Both the position numbers and the translations under genes were made by a program. DNA of 64,000 nucleotides, taken from the NCBI GenBank assembly GCA_022652545.1, contig JALCRM010000001.1, forward strand, positions 62,001 to 126,000, read 5' to 3'. The notes under the pieces are model-generated. The model had not been told where the DNA came from. It was given only the letters and a program-made list of their open reading frames with translations, and made no database searches. Shown here piece by piece: positions 36,263 to 45,034 of the stretch (position 1 is the first letter of the stretch; each line of letters opens with the position of its first letter). This DNA is from Lachnospiraceae bacterium (GTDB taxonomy: Bacteria > Bacillota > Clostridia > Lachnospirales > Lachnospiraceae).

Positions 36263-38626
36263 ATGTTCAGGAAAATCGCGGGAAGAATAATCGCGGCAGT
36301 GCTGGCTGGCGCCATGGCTTTTACCATGGCGCCTTTGGCTGCTTATGCATCCTCAGCCGGCATGCCTGCAGGAGATACAGTCGAAAGCGCTGAGGAGTCC
36401 GCCTCGGTCGGCACATCCGAAGAAACTGCTGAGGAGTCCTCTTCGGTCGGAATATTCGAAGAAACTGCCGAAGAATCCGCTTCGACTTCAACGTCAGAAG
36501 CAGCCGTGGAGGAATCCGCCTCAGCTTCAACATCAGAAGAAGACGCAGAGGAAACTTCCTCGGCTTCGACATCAGAAGCAGCCGCGGAGGAATCCGCTTC
36601 GACTTCAACGTCTGAAGCAGCCGCGGAGGAATCCGCTTCAGCTTCGACATCAGAAGAAGTCGCCGATTCGTCAGACAGTGGCGCTGCCGGCCGGTATACG
36701 GTTACCTATGTAGATGACATGACGGAGCAGGAGCGGGAGAGGATCGAAAACGCTGCGGCGGAGCGCCTGCATTCCTCCGGCGGAACGGACAGTTCTGATT
36801 CACTGTTTTATCCGGAGTGCGCACCGCTCCGTTTCACAGGGATCTGCGTCGACGATGGAACTTCCGCTCAGGACAGTCAGCAGGGCAGCTCGCAGGAAGA
36901 AAATGTTCCCGAACGGGTCCAGGCCACTTCCCAGAACACAGGCTACTACTATACGCAGCTGAGTGCTCCTCAGAAGGCGGCTTACAGGGCTTATATGACC
37001 GAAGCGGCAAATCCCACATCCACTGCCGTTATCAGTATCAGTACCTCTGACGAGGTGACAGAGGACGATATGCAGGTCGCCCGTTATGCCATCGAATATG
37101 ACAGGCCGGATATCTTCTGGTTCGGGTACAGCTATAAATTTTCCTATGGATACGGTAGTAACTATATCAGCGGTTTGATTCCGACCGACGTATACAGTTC
37201 AGAGGACAAATACGAAGCTGACGTAGAAAGATATAATAAAGCCTGTGACAGCTTCATGTCGGGGATCGACACCTCGGAACCGCCCGCAGCCGTAGCCATG
37301 AAGATCCACGATAAACTGATATCCTGGGTAAGTTACGATTACGAAGGGGCCGGTTCCTCTACTGATATCTGGCCGCACACCGCCTACAATGCGCTTGTTT
37401 TGAAAAGCGCGGTCTGTGACGGCTATTCGAAGGCATATGAGGCGCTGCTCTATCGGGCGGGCATTACCGTGACGCTCATAATCGGTTCCAATCACGCGTG
37501 GAACAGTCTGCAGCTTGGCGGGGACTGGTATGAAGTCGACACTACCTGGGATGATCAGGATTACACGGAATTTCAGTACAAATATTTCAACCTCACAACT
37601 GCGGGCATGTCGGCCGAGAAATCGGCACATACGCGCATTACGGATGAAGTTGCACCGTATTTTCCGACAGCGTCGGGCACGCATTTCAGCTACAGCTACA
37701 TGAAAGACTGCGGGAAAACGCTTGACGCCGGAATGACCTCCGAGGGCAGGGAGATGAGCCTCGGAAAGCTTGTCGGCGGCACTCTGTCTCTGCTGAGCGT
37801 TGACACGGGAGCCACCAGCTGGGAACTGAAGATCTGTGAAAACATGAGCGGTTCCCTCGGTGCGATCGACAAACTTCTCTGGAAGGCGACGTCCTCACTG
37901 AATGCAGGCACGGCCCTCAGCGTGACATCGGCGTGGACGCGCCCGAAGCCTGTTCTGACAGTTACAATGAGCAGTACTTCCGGAGATATGAGTCTCAGTC
38001 TGTCAGTCGAGTTCGATAACGGTGCGTTCGGCAGCCTGAGCTGTGATCTGCCTGTAAGCAGTGCGGCGGATGCGATGCCGTTTCTGGATCTCGGGAGCGG
38101 TTCGTGGGTCAGGTCGGCGGTCTGGTATGTTTACAGCAATGGCCTCATGTCCGGGACTTCGGCCACGACCTTCAGACCGAATGATCCGCTGACGCGCGGC
38201 ATGTTTGCGACGATCCTCTATCGTATGGCCGGAAAGCCGGCTGTCACGTATTCGGCCAGGTTCAGTGATGTGCCTTCGGGAAAGTACTATTCCCTGCCTG
38301 TCACCTGGGCGAGCAATGCCGGCCTGATCTCGGGCTATGGTGATACGGGAAGATTCGGGCCTGCTGACAATATCACCCGCGCCCAGATCGCCAAGATCCT
38401 CTACCTGTATGCAAAGTCGAAGGGCTACGACCTGACGGCGACCGCGGACCTGAGCGGTTTTGCCGATAAGGATCTGCTCAAGGGAAACTTCGTCACCTAT
38501 ATGAAATGGGCAGTCACCAGGGGCCTGATCTCCGGAACGACCTCCGGCAGTGCCAGATATCTCAGGCCCGGCGACAGCGCTACCCGCGCCCAGTGCGCCA
38601 AGATGATCAAAAATTTTCTCAGATGA
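36263..38626 (+). CDS. Wall-anchored transglutaminase-like protein (class B SLH)
   Basis: A 787-residue exported protein. Start at ATG 36263 after gagggag (36251-36257), which gives a normal signal peptide (cut near 29, LAAYA-SS); the longer frame from 36194 does not. The linker has seven 13-residue repeats (about 45-135). A transglutaminase-like core holds C385 (AVCDGYSKAYEALL), H411 (SNHAWN) and D426 (YEVDTTWDD), the papain-fold triad. The SLH triplet is at about 605-787, but the usual class B end is shortened to KNFLR, without cysteines. Such domains may act as proteases or cross-linkers; which is unknown. TATAAT at 36214-36219 is a likely -10. The LytTR regulator gene starts 25 bases after the stop. 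Confidence 0.92.
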   Translation: MFRKIAGRIIAAVLAGAMAFTMAPLAAYASSAGMPAGDTVESAEESASVGTSEETAEESSSVGIFEETAEESASTSTSEAAVEESASASTSEEDAEETSSASTSEAAAEESASTSTSEAAAEESASASTSEEVADSSDSGAAGRYTVTYVDDMTEQERERIENAAAERLHSSGGTDSSDSLFYPECAPLRFTGICVDDGTSAQDSQQGSSQEENVPERVQATSQNTGYYYTQLSAPQKAAYRAYMTEAANPTSTAVISISTSDEVTEDDMQVARYAIEYDRPDIFWFGYSYKFSYGYGSNYISGLIPTDVYSSEDKYEADVERYNKACDSFMSGIDTSEPPAAVAMKIHDKLISWVSYDYEGAGSSTDIWPHTAYNALVLKSAVCDGYSKAYEALLYRAGITVTLIIGSNHAWNSLQLGGDWYEVDTTWDDQDYTEFQYKYFNLTTAGMSAEKSAHTRITDEVAPYFPTASGTHFSYSYMKDCGKTLDAGMTSEGREMSLGKLVGGTLSLLSVDTGATSWELKICENMSGSLGAIDKLLWKATSSLNAGTALSVTSAWTRPKPVLTVTMSSTSGDMSLSLSVEFDNGAFGSLSCDLPVSSAADAMPFLDLGSGSWVRSAVWYVYSNGLMSGTSATTFRPNDPLTRGMFATILYRMAGKPAVTYSARFSDVPSGKYYSLPVTWASNAGLISGYGDTGRFGPADNITRAQIAKILYLYAKSKGYDLTATADLSGFADKDLLKGNFVTYMKWAVTRGLISGTTSGSARYLRPGDSATRAQCAKMIKNFLR
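36395..36667 (+). repeat. Seven 39-bp in-frame repeats in the transglutaminase linker
   Basis: Seven successive 13-residue units of the form ESASxSTSExxAE. Units 3 to 7 are very close in DNA sequence. Change by whole units would keep the frame and alter the distance between SLH anchor and signal-peptide end. Confidence 0.85.
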
Positions 38627-38651
38627 GCACAGATGACAGGTGGATGCCTCT

Positions 38652-39368
38652 ATGGAGTCTTTAAGGATCGCGATCTGCGATGATGAAGCAGCTGCGGCGG
38701 AAGAACTGCGCGAAAAACTGAAAGCGCTGGAGCCGGATGCACTGACCTTTCCGTTTACCTCGATAGAGGCTTTTATGGGAGCGCTCGATGAGGCGCCCTT
38801 TGATATAGTATTTATGGATATTGAGTGGAACGGGCGGAAAAGCGGGATCGACTATGCTTCCGGACTTTATGAGCGTTTTCCTGATCTGCAGGCCATCTAT
38901 GTGACCGGGTACGGAGAGAAGTATTCACAGCGTATTTTTCTTTCCCGATCCAATCTTTGCGGTTATCTGGTAAAGCCTGCCGATCCGCGGTTCCTGTCTG
39001 AACTGCTGGACAAGGCAAAACAGAATGTCATGGCCGCGTCGGATGCAAAACTGCTTGTACAGAACCGCGGCATGGCAGAAAACGTGCCGTATTCCGAGAT
39101 CCTGTATTTTGAAAACAGGGGGCATAAGACCCTGATCTTTCTGGACAGCCGGACACTGGAACTCAACGAGCGGCTCGAAGTGCTCCGGAAGACGCTGCCT
39201 GCGAACTTTGTCGACAGTCACAAGAGCTATACCGTGAATATGAATTATATACGGCATTTCAACAATGATGGCATTACTTTATTCAATGGTTTACAAATTC
39301 CTGTGAGCAGGTCAAAATATGCGGAAGCCCGCGAGAAATATTTCAGGTATTCTGGACAGCGGGTATAA
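38652..39368 (+). CDS. LytTR-family response regulator paired with a GHKL kinase
   Basis: A 238-residue cytoplasmic protein. The ATG at 38652 is preferred over the GTG at 38640 because aggtgg (38638-38643) is correctly spaced. Receiver domain 1-120 with DDE at 10-12, phospho-acceptor D56 (VFMDIEW) and K108 (LVKP); LytTR domain about 130-235 (EILYFENRGHK, FVDSHKSYTVNMNYI). It is highly similar to the orphan regulator at 12129. It follows the SLH transglutaminase by 25 bases and precedes the kinase by 41, so the three probably form one operon. By analogy with AgrA-type systems it should control secreted or surface genes; direct targets are not shown by the sequence. Confidence 0.93.
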   Translation: MESLRIAICDDEAAAAEELREKLKALEPDALTFPFTSIEAFMGALDEAPFDIVFMDIEWNGRKSGIDYASGLYERFPDLQAIYVTGYGEKYSQRIFLSRSNLCGYLVKPADPRFLSELLDKAKQNVMAASDAKLLVQNRGMAENVPYSEILYFENRGHKTLIFLDSRTLELNERLEVLRKTLPANFVDSHKSYTVNMNYIRHFNNDGITLFNGLQIPVSRSKYAEAREKYFRYSGQRV

Positions 39369-39409
39369 TTTCAGAAATTCCGGACAGCGGATACAGCAGG
39401 AGGAGAGGC

Positions 39410-40705
39410 ATGATCTTCTGGGCAAACTATCTGATAGGCGGTGTCCTCCACCCGTATATAATGGGGCTGCTCCTGGCTTTTCTCCTGAAACCGCGTTTCC
39501 CGGCGCTGCCGAAGCCGGTCACAGCGCTGCTGGTAGCGCTCACCCTGGCCGTACCGACTTTCATCAGGGCAACGCATCCCGGTACGGCATTGTATACCGT
39601 AGTCGGCTTTATTCAGATCGGCATAATCGTCTGCTGTCTGATCGTTTTTTATAAAGATATCTGGTGGAAAAAGCTGCTGGCGCTCCTGCTTTTCATGAGT
39701 ATGGTCAACCTCTCAGGCAACATTGTAAACGGGGCCCTGACAGCGCGCGGCGTTCCGAACGATGTTTCCTACGCCTCCTTCGCGATGTTTCTGCACCAGA
39801 CGCTGACTTGCGTTTTGTCCGTCATACTCTTCATGATCCTGATGCTTGTTTGGAACGTAGTCTTCAAAAAAGCTGTTATGCCGCATAACACATGGATCTT
39901 TCTGCTTTTTCCCCTCAGCCAGCTTCTTATATTCTGGAATCTTTCGGATACGCTGCCGGGCGCGAAGAAGGCAGACCCCTTCTTTATCACCGGCGCTGTC
40001 CTGGGGTTTGCTGCCGACATCGCTTTCTTCTATGTGCTGTTTTCCGAAAGCGAGCGCGCGGAACTGAAGCGTCGCGTCGGTGAACTGGATCACCTGTGGG
40101 CTGTGGAAAAACAGCATTTCGAGAATATCGAGCAGCAGGACCTGGCAATCGCGAAGATCCGGCACGATATCAACAACCAGCTCACAACAGCAATGTACCT
40201 GAACGAACATGGCGCCGCAGAGAAGTCAAAACAGCTGCTTCAGCAGATACAGAGCACGCTGCGGGCAGTCCCGGCCGGCAGGTGGTGCGGAAACCAGATC
40301 GTGAATGCGGTTTTGTCAGAGAAGGAAGCTGTCTGGAAAGCAAAGGGGATAACGCTGCTGAATGCTTTGGATATCGATGAACTTCCGGCCATACAGCCGG
40401 TTCATCTGTGCAGTGCTTTTTCGAATCTGCTCGACAATGCGATCGAAGCGGCTGCCGCCTGCCCGGAGGGCCATAGGACAATAGAGGTCCATGCTGCCAG
40501 ACAGGGCGATTATCTGCAGATACGGGTCTGCAATTCTTCGGCCAGACCGGCAGGCAGGCTGCAGCCTGCCACTTCGGCGAATGCACACGGCCACGGGCAG
40601 GAGATCCTGAAGAGTATCGCGGCGATCTACGACGGCTCATTCCTCACGGACTGGAAAGACGGGATCTACACGGCGATCCTTGCGCTGGATCTGACATGCG
40701 GATGA
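39410..40705 (+). CDS. AgrC-like GHKL sensor histidine kinase
   Basis: A 431-residue membrane kinase. The N-terminal half (about 1-210) has about six hydrophobic membrane segments and no large outer domain, as in kinases that sense peptides or lipid-soluble cues. A coiled linker leads to the DHp helix with H252 in KIRHDINNQL. The ATPase part has the N box SNLLDNAIEAA (about 344) and a short G box (HGHGQEIL), characteristic of the HPK10/GHKL group. aggaggag (39399-39406) precedes the ATG. It follows the LytTR regulator and is presumably its partner. No AgrB/AgrD-like peptide genes lie nearby, so the signal is unknown. Confidence 0.92.
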   Translation: MIFWANYLIGGVLHPYIMGLLLAFLLKPRFPALPKPVTALLVALTLAVPTFIRATHPGTALYTVVGFIQIGIIVCCLIVFYKDIWWKKLLALLLFMSMVNLSGNIVNGALTARGVPNDVSYASFAMFLHQTLTCVLSVILFMILMLVWNVVFKKAVMPHNTWIFLLFPLSQLLIFWNLSDTLPGAKKADPFFITGAVLGFAADIAFFYVLFSESERAELKRRVGELDHLWAVEKQHFENIEQQDLAIAKIRHDINNQLTTAMYLNEHGAAEKSKQLLQQIQSTLRAVPAGRWCGNQIVNAVLSEKEAVWKAKGITLLNALDIDELPAIQPVHLCSAFSNLLDNAIEAAAACPEGHRTIEVHAARQGDYLQIRVCNSSARPAGRLQPATSANAHGHGQEILKSIAAIYDGSFLTDWKDGIYTAILALDLTCG

Positions 40706-40823
40706 AATGCCCCACCTGGATGCGCGCAGCGTTTTAGCCGCGTTATGTACCGCTGCGCAAGGACAAGCAGTGGAAACGTGCCCGCCAGGCTGCATGACGC
40801 CGTCCCAAAAGAAAAAAGGTAGA

Positions 40824-40840
40824 GAATTCCGTGTTATAAT
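40824..40840 (+). promoter_or_regulatory. Putative promoter of the metalloprotease gene
   Basis: TATAAT at 40835-40840 with GAATTC at 40824-40829, the same arrangement as before 5145 and 23168. The 178 bases between the kinase stop and the protease start otherwise hold nothing recognisable. Confidence 0.45.
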
Positions 40841-40883
40841 AATTTCAAAGTTCGTATTTTTCTGGAGAAAGAGGGTACAGAGT

Positions 40884-43800
40884 ATGAGGAGATCACATCT
40901 GGATCGGGCGGCATCGCTTCTGTTGTCATCTGTTCTTGCTGCCAGCGTAACGATCAGCTCTATGCCGCTGAGTGTTTTCGCGGAAGGCAAAACAGAAAAC
41001 GAATCTGCGGTTGCAGCGTCTTCTTCATCCGGTGAAGCTGCCGAGGAAGCAGCTTCTGCGATCAGCGAGGATGCCGGAGAATCAGAAACTGCAAACGATG
41101 CCGCTGCCTCTCCTGACTTTGATGCTGCGGCACTCGAAAGCTCCGACAATTGCTATCAGATTGGCTACAAAGCGCACGGCTTTACACTGACAGACATCGG
41201 ATACGATAAATCTGTGGCCGCGCTGAAGCTTGTTTTTACGCATGACAACACCGGCGCACAGATCGTTTTCATGCTGAATGACGATCAGAACCGGGCTTTC
41301 GGCACGGTCTTCCAGACGGCACCGACCGATGACACGGGCAAACTCCATATTCTTGAGCACGCAAGCTGCGCCGCCTGTGACAAATACCCCGGCAATGACG
41401 TTTTTTTTGACATCACGAACAACTGCTATATCACAGATATAAACGCAATGACGGGCGACAACGCAACGTCTTACTACGTGACCTCTCTGGATGCAAAACA
41501 GCTGGCAGCCGTGACAGATTTTTACATGAACTGTGCTTTTCATTCAGCGATCCTGACAGATGAAAATTACTTCAAACGTGAAGGCTGGCGCTATGAACTG
41601 AGCGACAAGAATGCTGATCTGACCGTAAACGGTATTGTCCTGAACGAGATGAAGGGTGCCGCTACCATAAACCAGGAGACCATGAATGACATCCAGAAGA
41701 CCCTTTTCCCGGATACGCCGGAACAGTATTGTGCCGGCGGAATACCGTCTGATATAACTGACCTTACCTATGAAGACCTGATCGCTTTCTACAAACAGGC
41801 ATATCAGCCGTCCAACTGTTCGACGCTCTTTTATGGAGACATCAACGTGGATTATTATCTGCAGGTTTTCAATGATGACTATTTTGCAGGTTATTCCAAA
41901 ACAGATACAAAGTCCGGAGCGACACAGGAGCAGCAGCCTTTCGATGCTCCTGTCAGTGCGTCCTTTGACTATCCGGTTTCGGAGGATACGGAAGACACCG
42001 GGTCGACAATCGCTTATACGGTCGCAATGCCGTCGGATCTGGGGTATATCAACGAAAGAACGCTTTCTATGGCTGTTTCCCTTATGGGAGATAATTCCAG
42101 CGAACTGATGACTGCACTGAACGAAAGCGGTATCGGCAGCAGCTACGGAGTTGAAGATACTTATTTCGGCCCGCAGTACGGTATCCTGTTTTATGCGGCG
42201 GGTGCCGATCCGTCTAAGAAAGATGATTTCAAGAAGATCGTACTGGACAGCGTCTCAAAAATGGCCGGCGATGGTCTGAACCAGGATATGATCGACAATG
42301 TATACAGAGGAATAAAAAGGTCAGAAGATCTGGCCAGGAACAATTCGGACGTGGGCGCCCAGCTGGTCGATAAATATATGTCATCCGTCAATGACAACCG
42401 TCCGGAGGAACTTGATCCGACCGACAGCTATCAGCAGGCATATCTCCAGGCCAGGAGCGGCGCCTGTGAAAAGCTGATGCAGTCTGAGATCGTCGATAAC
42501 AATCTTGCGGCACTTGTTACGGTCACTCCCAAGCCGGGGCTGCTCGAGCAGAACGAAGAGGCGGAGCAGAAGAAACTGGCTGACATCAAAGCGGCCATGA
42601 GCGATGAGGAGATCGATGACCTCGTACAGGAAACGGCTGAGTTTAACGATTGGCTTGCCAGGGGGACGAACGAGGATACACTTAAGAAACTGCAGGTCGT
42701 CAATGCACAGGATCTTAAGACCGATAAAGAATATTACAAGCAGACAAAAAAGACCGAAGACGGCATGACGATTGTGACAGCAGACGCGGGGGCCGGGAAT
42801 ATCTCCGAAGGCGCATATCTTCTTGACCTGTCCACGCTTTCCGACCGTGAACTGGAACTTCTGGAACTTTACACCGGTATGCTCGGTCTCTCCACGACAG
42901 ACCACAGCAGTGAAGAGCTGTCTGTTTTGATCGGGAGATACCTTTATCATTGTTCTGCTTACGTGGCAGGGGTAACGATCGGTGACAAAACCGATCCCTG
43001 TCTGCTGCTTTCTTTTTTCTCAGATCCGTCAGAAGCCCGCAAAGCCGCTGATGTCGGACTTGAAGCAACATTCCGAATGGATCTGGATGACAGTGACAAC
43101 ATCGATGCACTGTCGATGAAAGTAGACGATGCCCTTCAGCAAATGACGGACCCGGAGAAGATATTTGATGAGTTTTCCATTCTCACATTGGCTGACAGCG
43201 ATCCGGAGAGCGCGATCAATGCAAAACTGAGCGGACCGGCATATTACGGCTTCCTTGAAGATTATGCAAAATCTCTGTCAGAAGACCGTGATTCCTGTGT
43301 CAGTGAGATGAAAGCCCTGATTGAAAAAGTATCGGCTATAAGAGAAGGATATATATTGGTTTCAGGCGACGGTACTACGAATGATAAATTCGCATCCGAT
43401 ATGCTGGAAAGCCTGAAATCCATACAGTCTTCAGAAGCTGCGTCAGCAGCCGACTCTGCCGGCACGGCTGAATCTTCGGAGGAAGCTGTAACAGCTGATT
43501 CTGCCGATACAGCGGCATCTTCGGAGGAAGCTGTAACGGCTGATTCTGCTGACTCAGCCGAATCTTCGGAAAATGCCGGCACGGATATCACCCTTAAAAA
43601 GAGTTCAGGCGCTCTAAACCAGGACAGCAGTGACAGCCGGGATAACAAAAACAGCAAGTCGGTAAGTGAGAACAGCGCTACTGCAGCCAGTCCTGCGGAC
43701 AGCAATCCGGGTACAGCCGACAGTTCAGCCGACGACAGTTCTGCCGGTCAATCGGTGACGGACAGCCTCGGTAGGAGAGCTTCGATCAGCATGGTCAACT

Positions 43801-44828
43801 GCCTGGATAAGGGTATGGAGACATCGTTCGCTGAACTGGCTGCTTCATCGGCTTCATCGGAGGATACAGCTGTACAGGACAGCACAGCAAAGGGAAGTCA
43901 GACCATAACCGATGAACAGATCAGCCAGGCCGGGAAGGAAGCAGTCAAAACGATCCAGGAGATCCTGAGCCAGTACAAGGGATCGGGAGATGCCGGAACG
44001 GACGAGGAGATCGAGAAGATCCAGTCAGTACTGCAGGAATATCTTGATGAAGCGAATGCTTCCGACGCTGCGGCAGCGGATGACAGCGCGGAGAGCGTTG
44101 AATCCGCGGCAACGGATGACAGCGCGGAGACTGCTGAATCTGCGGCAGCGGATGACAGCGCGGAGACTGCTGAATCCGCGGCAGCGGATGAATCAGTTCC
44201 TGCGGACACCTCGGAGGATGATACTGCGATCGATAAGGGTGTCGTTTCAAAACTGGTCGGCATTGAATGTAATACCAGTTCTACCTACGTTATGGATTCC
44301 TACAGAAACATGGAAAGCAGTGTAGAGGATAACGCGTACAGCACCATAGCCGCCAACGTGCTTTCGGATCAGTATCTGCTGCCGGTATATCGGTACGGTC
44401 TCGGTGCATACAATGCAGCAATGGTCGGAACAATACGAGGAGAGATGATAGCCGAGCTGTACAGGTCATCGCAGGGGACGACAGATTTTATCAACGGCCT
44501 TTCCGGTTTGCCGGATACGCTGCGCGATCTCGACATATCGGAAGAAAAACTGAATGGCTACAAGCTTTCTTTACTTTCCCAGGCCCTTACGTCCTCTGGC
44601 AATCTGAATGACGGTATGTCGCAGATCTTCAAAGATCTGGCGGGGGTCTCAGAGGAAATGACCAACAGTTATTACGAAAGTGTCAGGAACGCCACAACCG
44701 ATGATATGAAAGGAGAGGCAGATCTGCTGGCAGACAATATCAGCAACAGTACGGTATACGTAATAGCATCTTCCGCTTATATCGAAGCACATAAAGACAG
44801 CTTTGATGAAATTTATGACATGAGATAA
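40884..44828 (+). CDS. Secreted insulinase-family (M16C-like) zinc metalloprotease with low-complexity inserts
   Basis: A 1314-residue exported protein. Start at ATG 40884 after gaggg (40871-40875), giving a signal peptide (cut near 33, LSVFA-EG); the frame upstream lacks one. The M16 zinc site is H155ILEH159 with third ligand E255 (LNEMKG), 96 residues on, the spacing seen in presequence-protease/falcilysin types. These are closed-chamber peptidases that degrade short peptides. Two Ser/Ala/Asp/Glu-rich stretches (about 850-1000 and 1060-1115) break the C-terminal half and make it longer than the usual 970 residues. There is no SLH domain, so it is probably free or loosely held. A strong terminator follows. 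Confidence 0.9.
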   Translation: MRRSHLDRAASLLLSSVLAASVTISSMPLSVFAEGKTENESAVAASSSSGEAAEEAASAISEDAGESETANDAAASPDFDAAALESSDNCYQIGYKAHGFTLTDIGYDKSVAALKLVFTHDNTGAQIVFMLNDDQNRAFGTVFQTAPTDDTGKLHILEHASCAACDKYPGNDVFFDITNNCYITDINAMTGDNATSYYVTSLDAKQLAAVTDFYMNCAFHSAILTDENYFKREGWRYELSDKNADLTVNGIVLNEMKGAATINQETMNDIQKTLFPDTPEQYCAGGIPSDITDLTYEDLIAFYKQAYQPSNCSTLFYGDINVDYYLQVFNDDYFAGYSKTDTKSGATQEQQPFDAPVSASFDYPVSEDTEDTGSTIAYTVAMPSDLGYINERTLSMAVSLMGDNSSELMTALNESGIGSSYGVEDTYFGPQYGILFYAAGADPSKKDDFKKIVLDSVSKMAGDGLNQDMIDNVYRGIKRSEDLARNNSDVGAQLVDKYMSSVNDNRPEELDPTDSYQQAYLQARSGACEKLMQSEIVDNNLAALVTVTPKPGLLEQNEEAEQKKLADIKAAMSDEEIDDLVQETAEFNDWLARGTNEDTLKKLQVVNAQDLKTDKEYYKQTKKTEDGMTIVTADAGAGNISEGAYLLDLSTLSDRELELLELYTGMLGLSTTDHSSEELSVLIGRYLYHCSAYVAGVTIGDKTDPCLLLSFFSDPSEARKAADVGLEATFRMDLDDSDNIDALSMKVDDALQQMTDPEKIFDEFSILTLADSDPESAINAKLSGPAYYGFLEDYAKSLSEDRDSCVSEMKALIEKVSAIREGYILVSGDGTTNDKFASDMLESLKSIQSSEAASAADSAGTAESSEEAVTADSADTAASSEEAVTADSADSAESSENAGTDITLKKSSGALNQDSSDSRDNKNSKSVSENSATAASPADSNPGTADSSADDSSAGQSVTDSLGRRASISMVNCLDKGMETSFAELAASSASSEDTAVQDSTAKGSQTITDEQISQAGKEAVKTIQEILSQYKGSGDAGTDEEIEKIQSVLQEYLDEANASDAAAADDSAESVESAATDDSAETAESAAADDSAETAESAAADESVPADTSEDDTAIDKGVVSKLVGIECNTSSTYVMDSYRNMESSVEDNAYSTIAANVLSDQYLLPVYRYGLGAYNAAMVGTIRGEMIAELYRSSQGTTDFINGLSGLPDTLRDLDISEEKLNGYKLSLLSQALTSSGNLNDGMSQIFKDLAGVSEEMTNSYYESVRNATTDDMKGEADLLADNISNSTVYVIASSAYIEAHKDSFDEIYDMR
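44070..44190 (+). repeat. 36-bp in-frame repeats inside the metalloprotease gene
   Basis: About three units encoding AADDSAETAESA, the last two almost identical in DNA. They lie within the C-terminal low-complexity insert. Confidence 0.8.
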
Positions 44829-44859
44829 TCGGTTTGAAAAGTGCATTCAGTTTATCTGC

Positions 44860-44903
44860 GAAAGAGCTCCGGGGTAGAAGCTGCCCCGGGGCTCTTTCTG
44901 TAT
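44860..44903 (+). terminator. Terminator of the metalloprotease gene
   Basis: A 15-bp stem (44860-44874 with 44884-44898, one T-G pair) and a 9-base loop. Its 3' arm ends in ctctttc followed by tgtatt. Confidence 0.9.
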
Positions 44904-45034
44904 TGCACAAAAAATGCCGTTTTATAGTCAAAAATGGAAAGGCAGAAGGGACGGAAAGTGAGAAAATAATATTATAGTTATTTATATTACAGAAAATATT
45001 ATTCAAAGGTGGAACATCACAGAATCAGGTGGCC

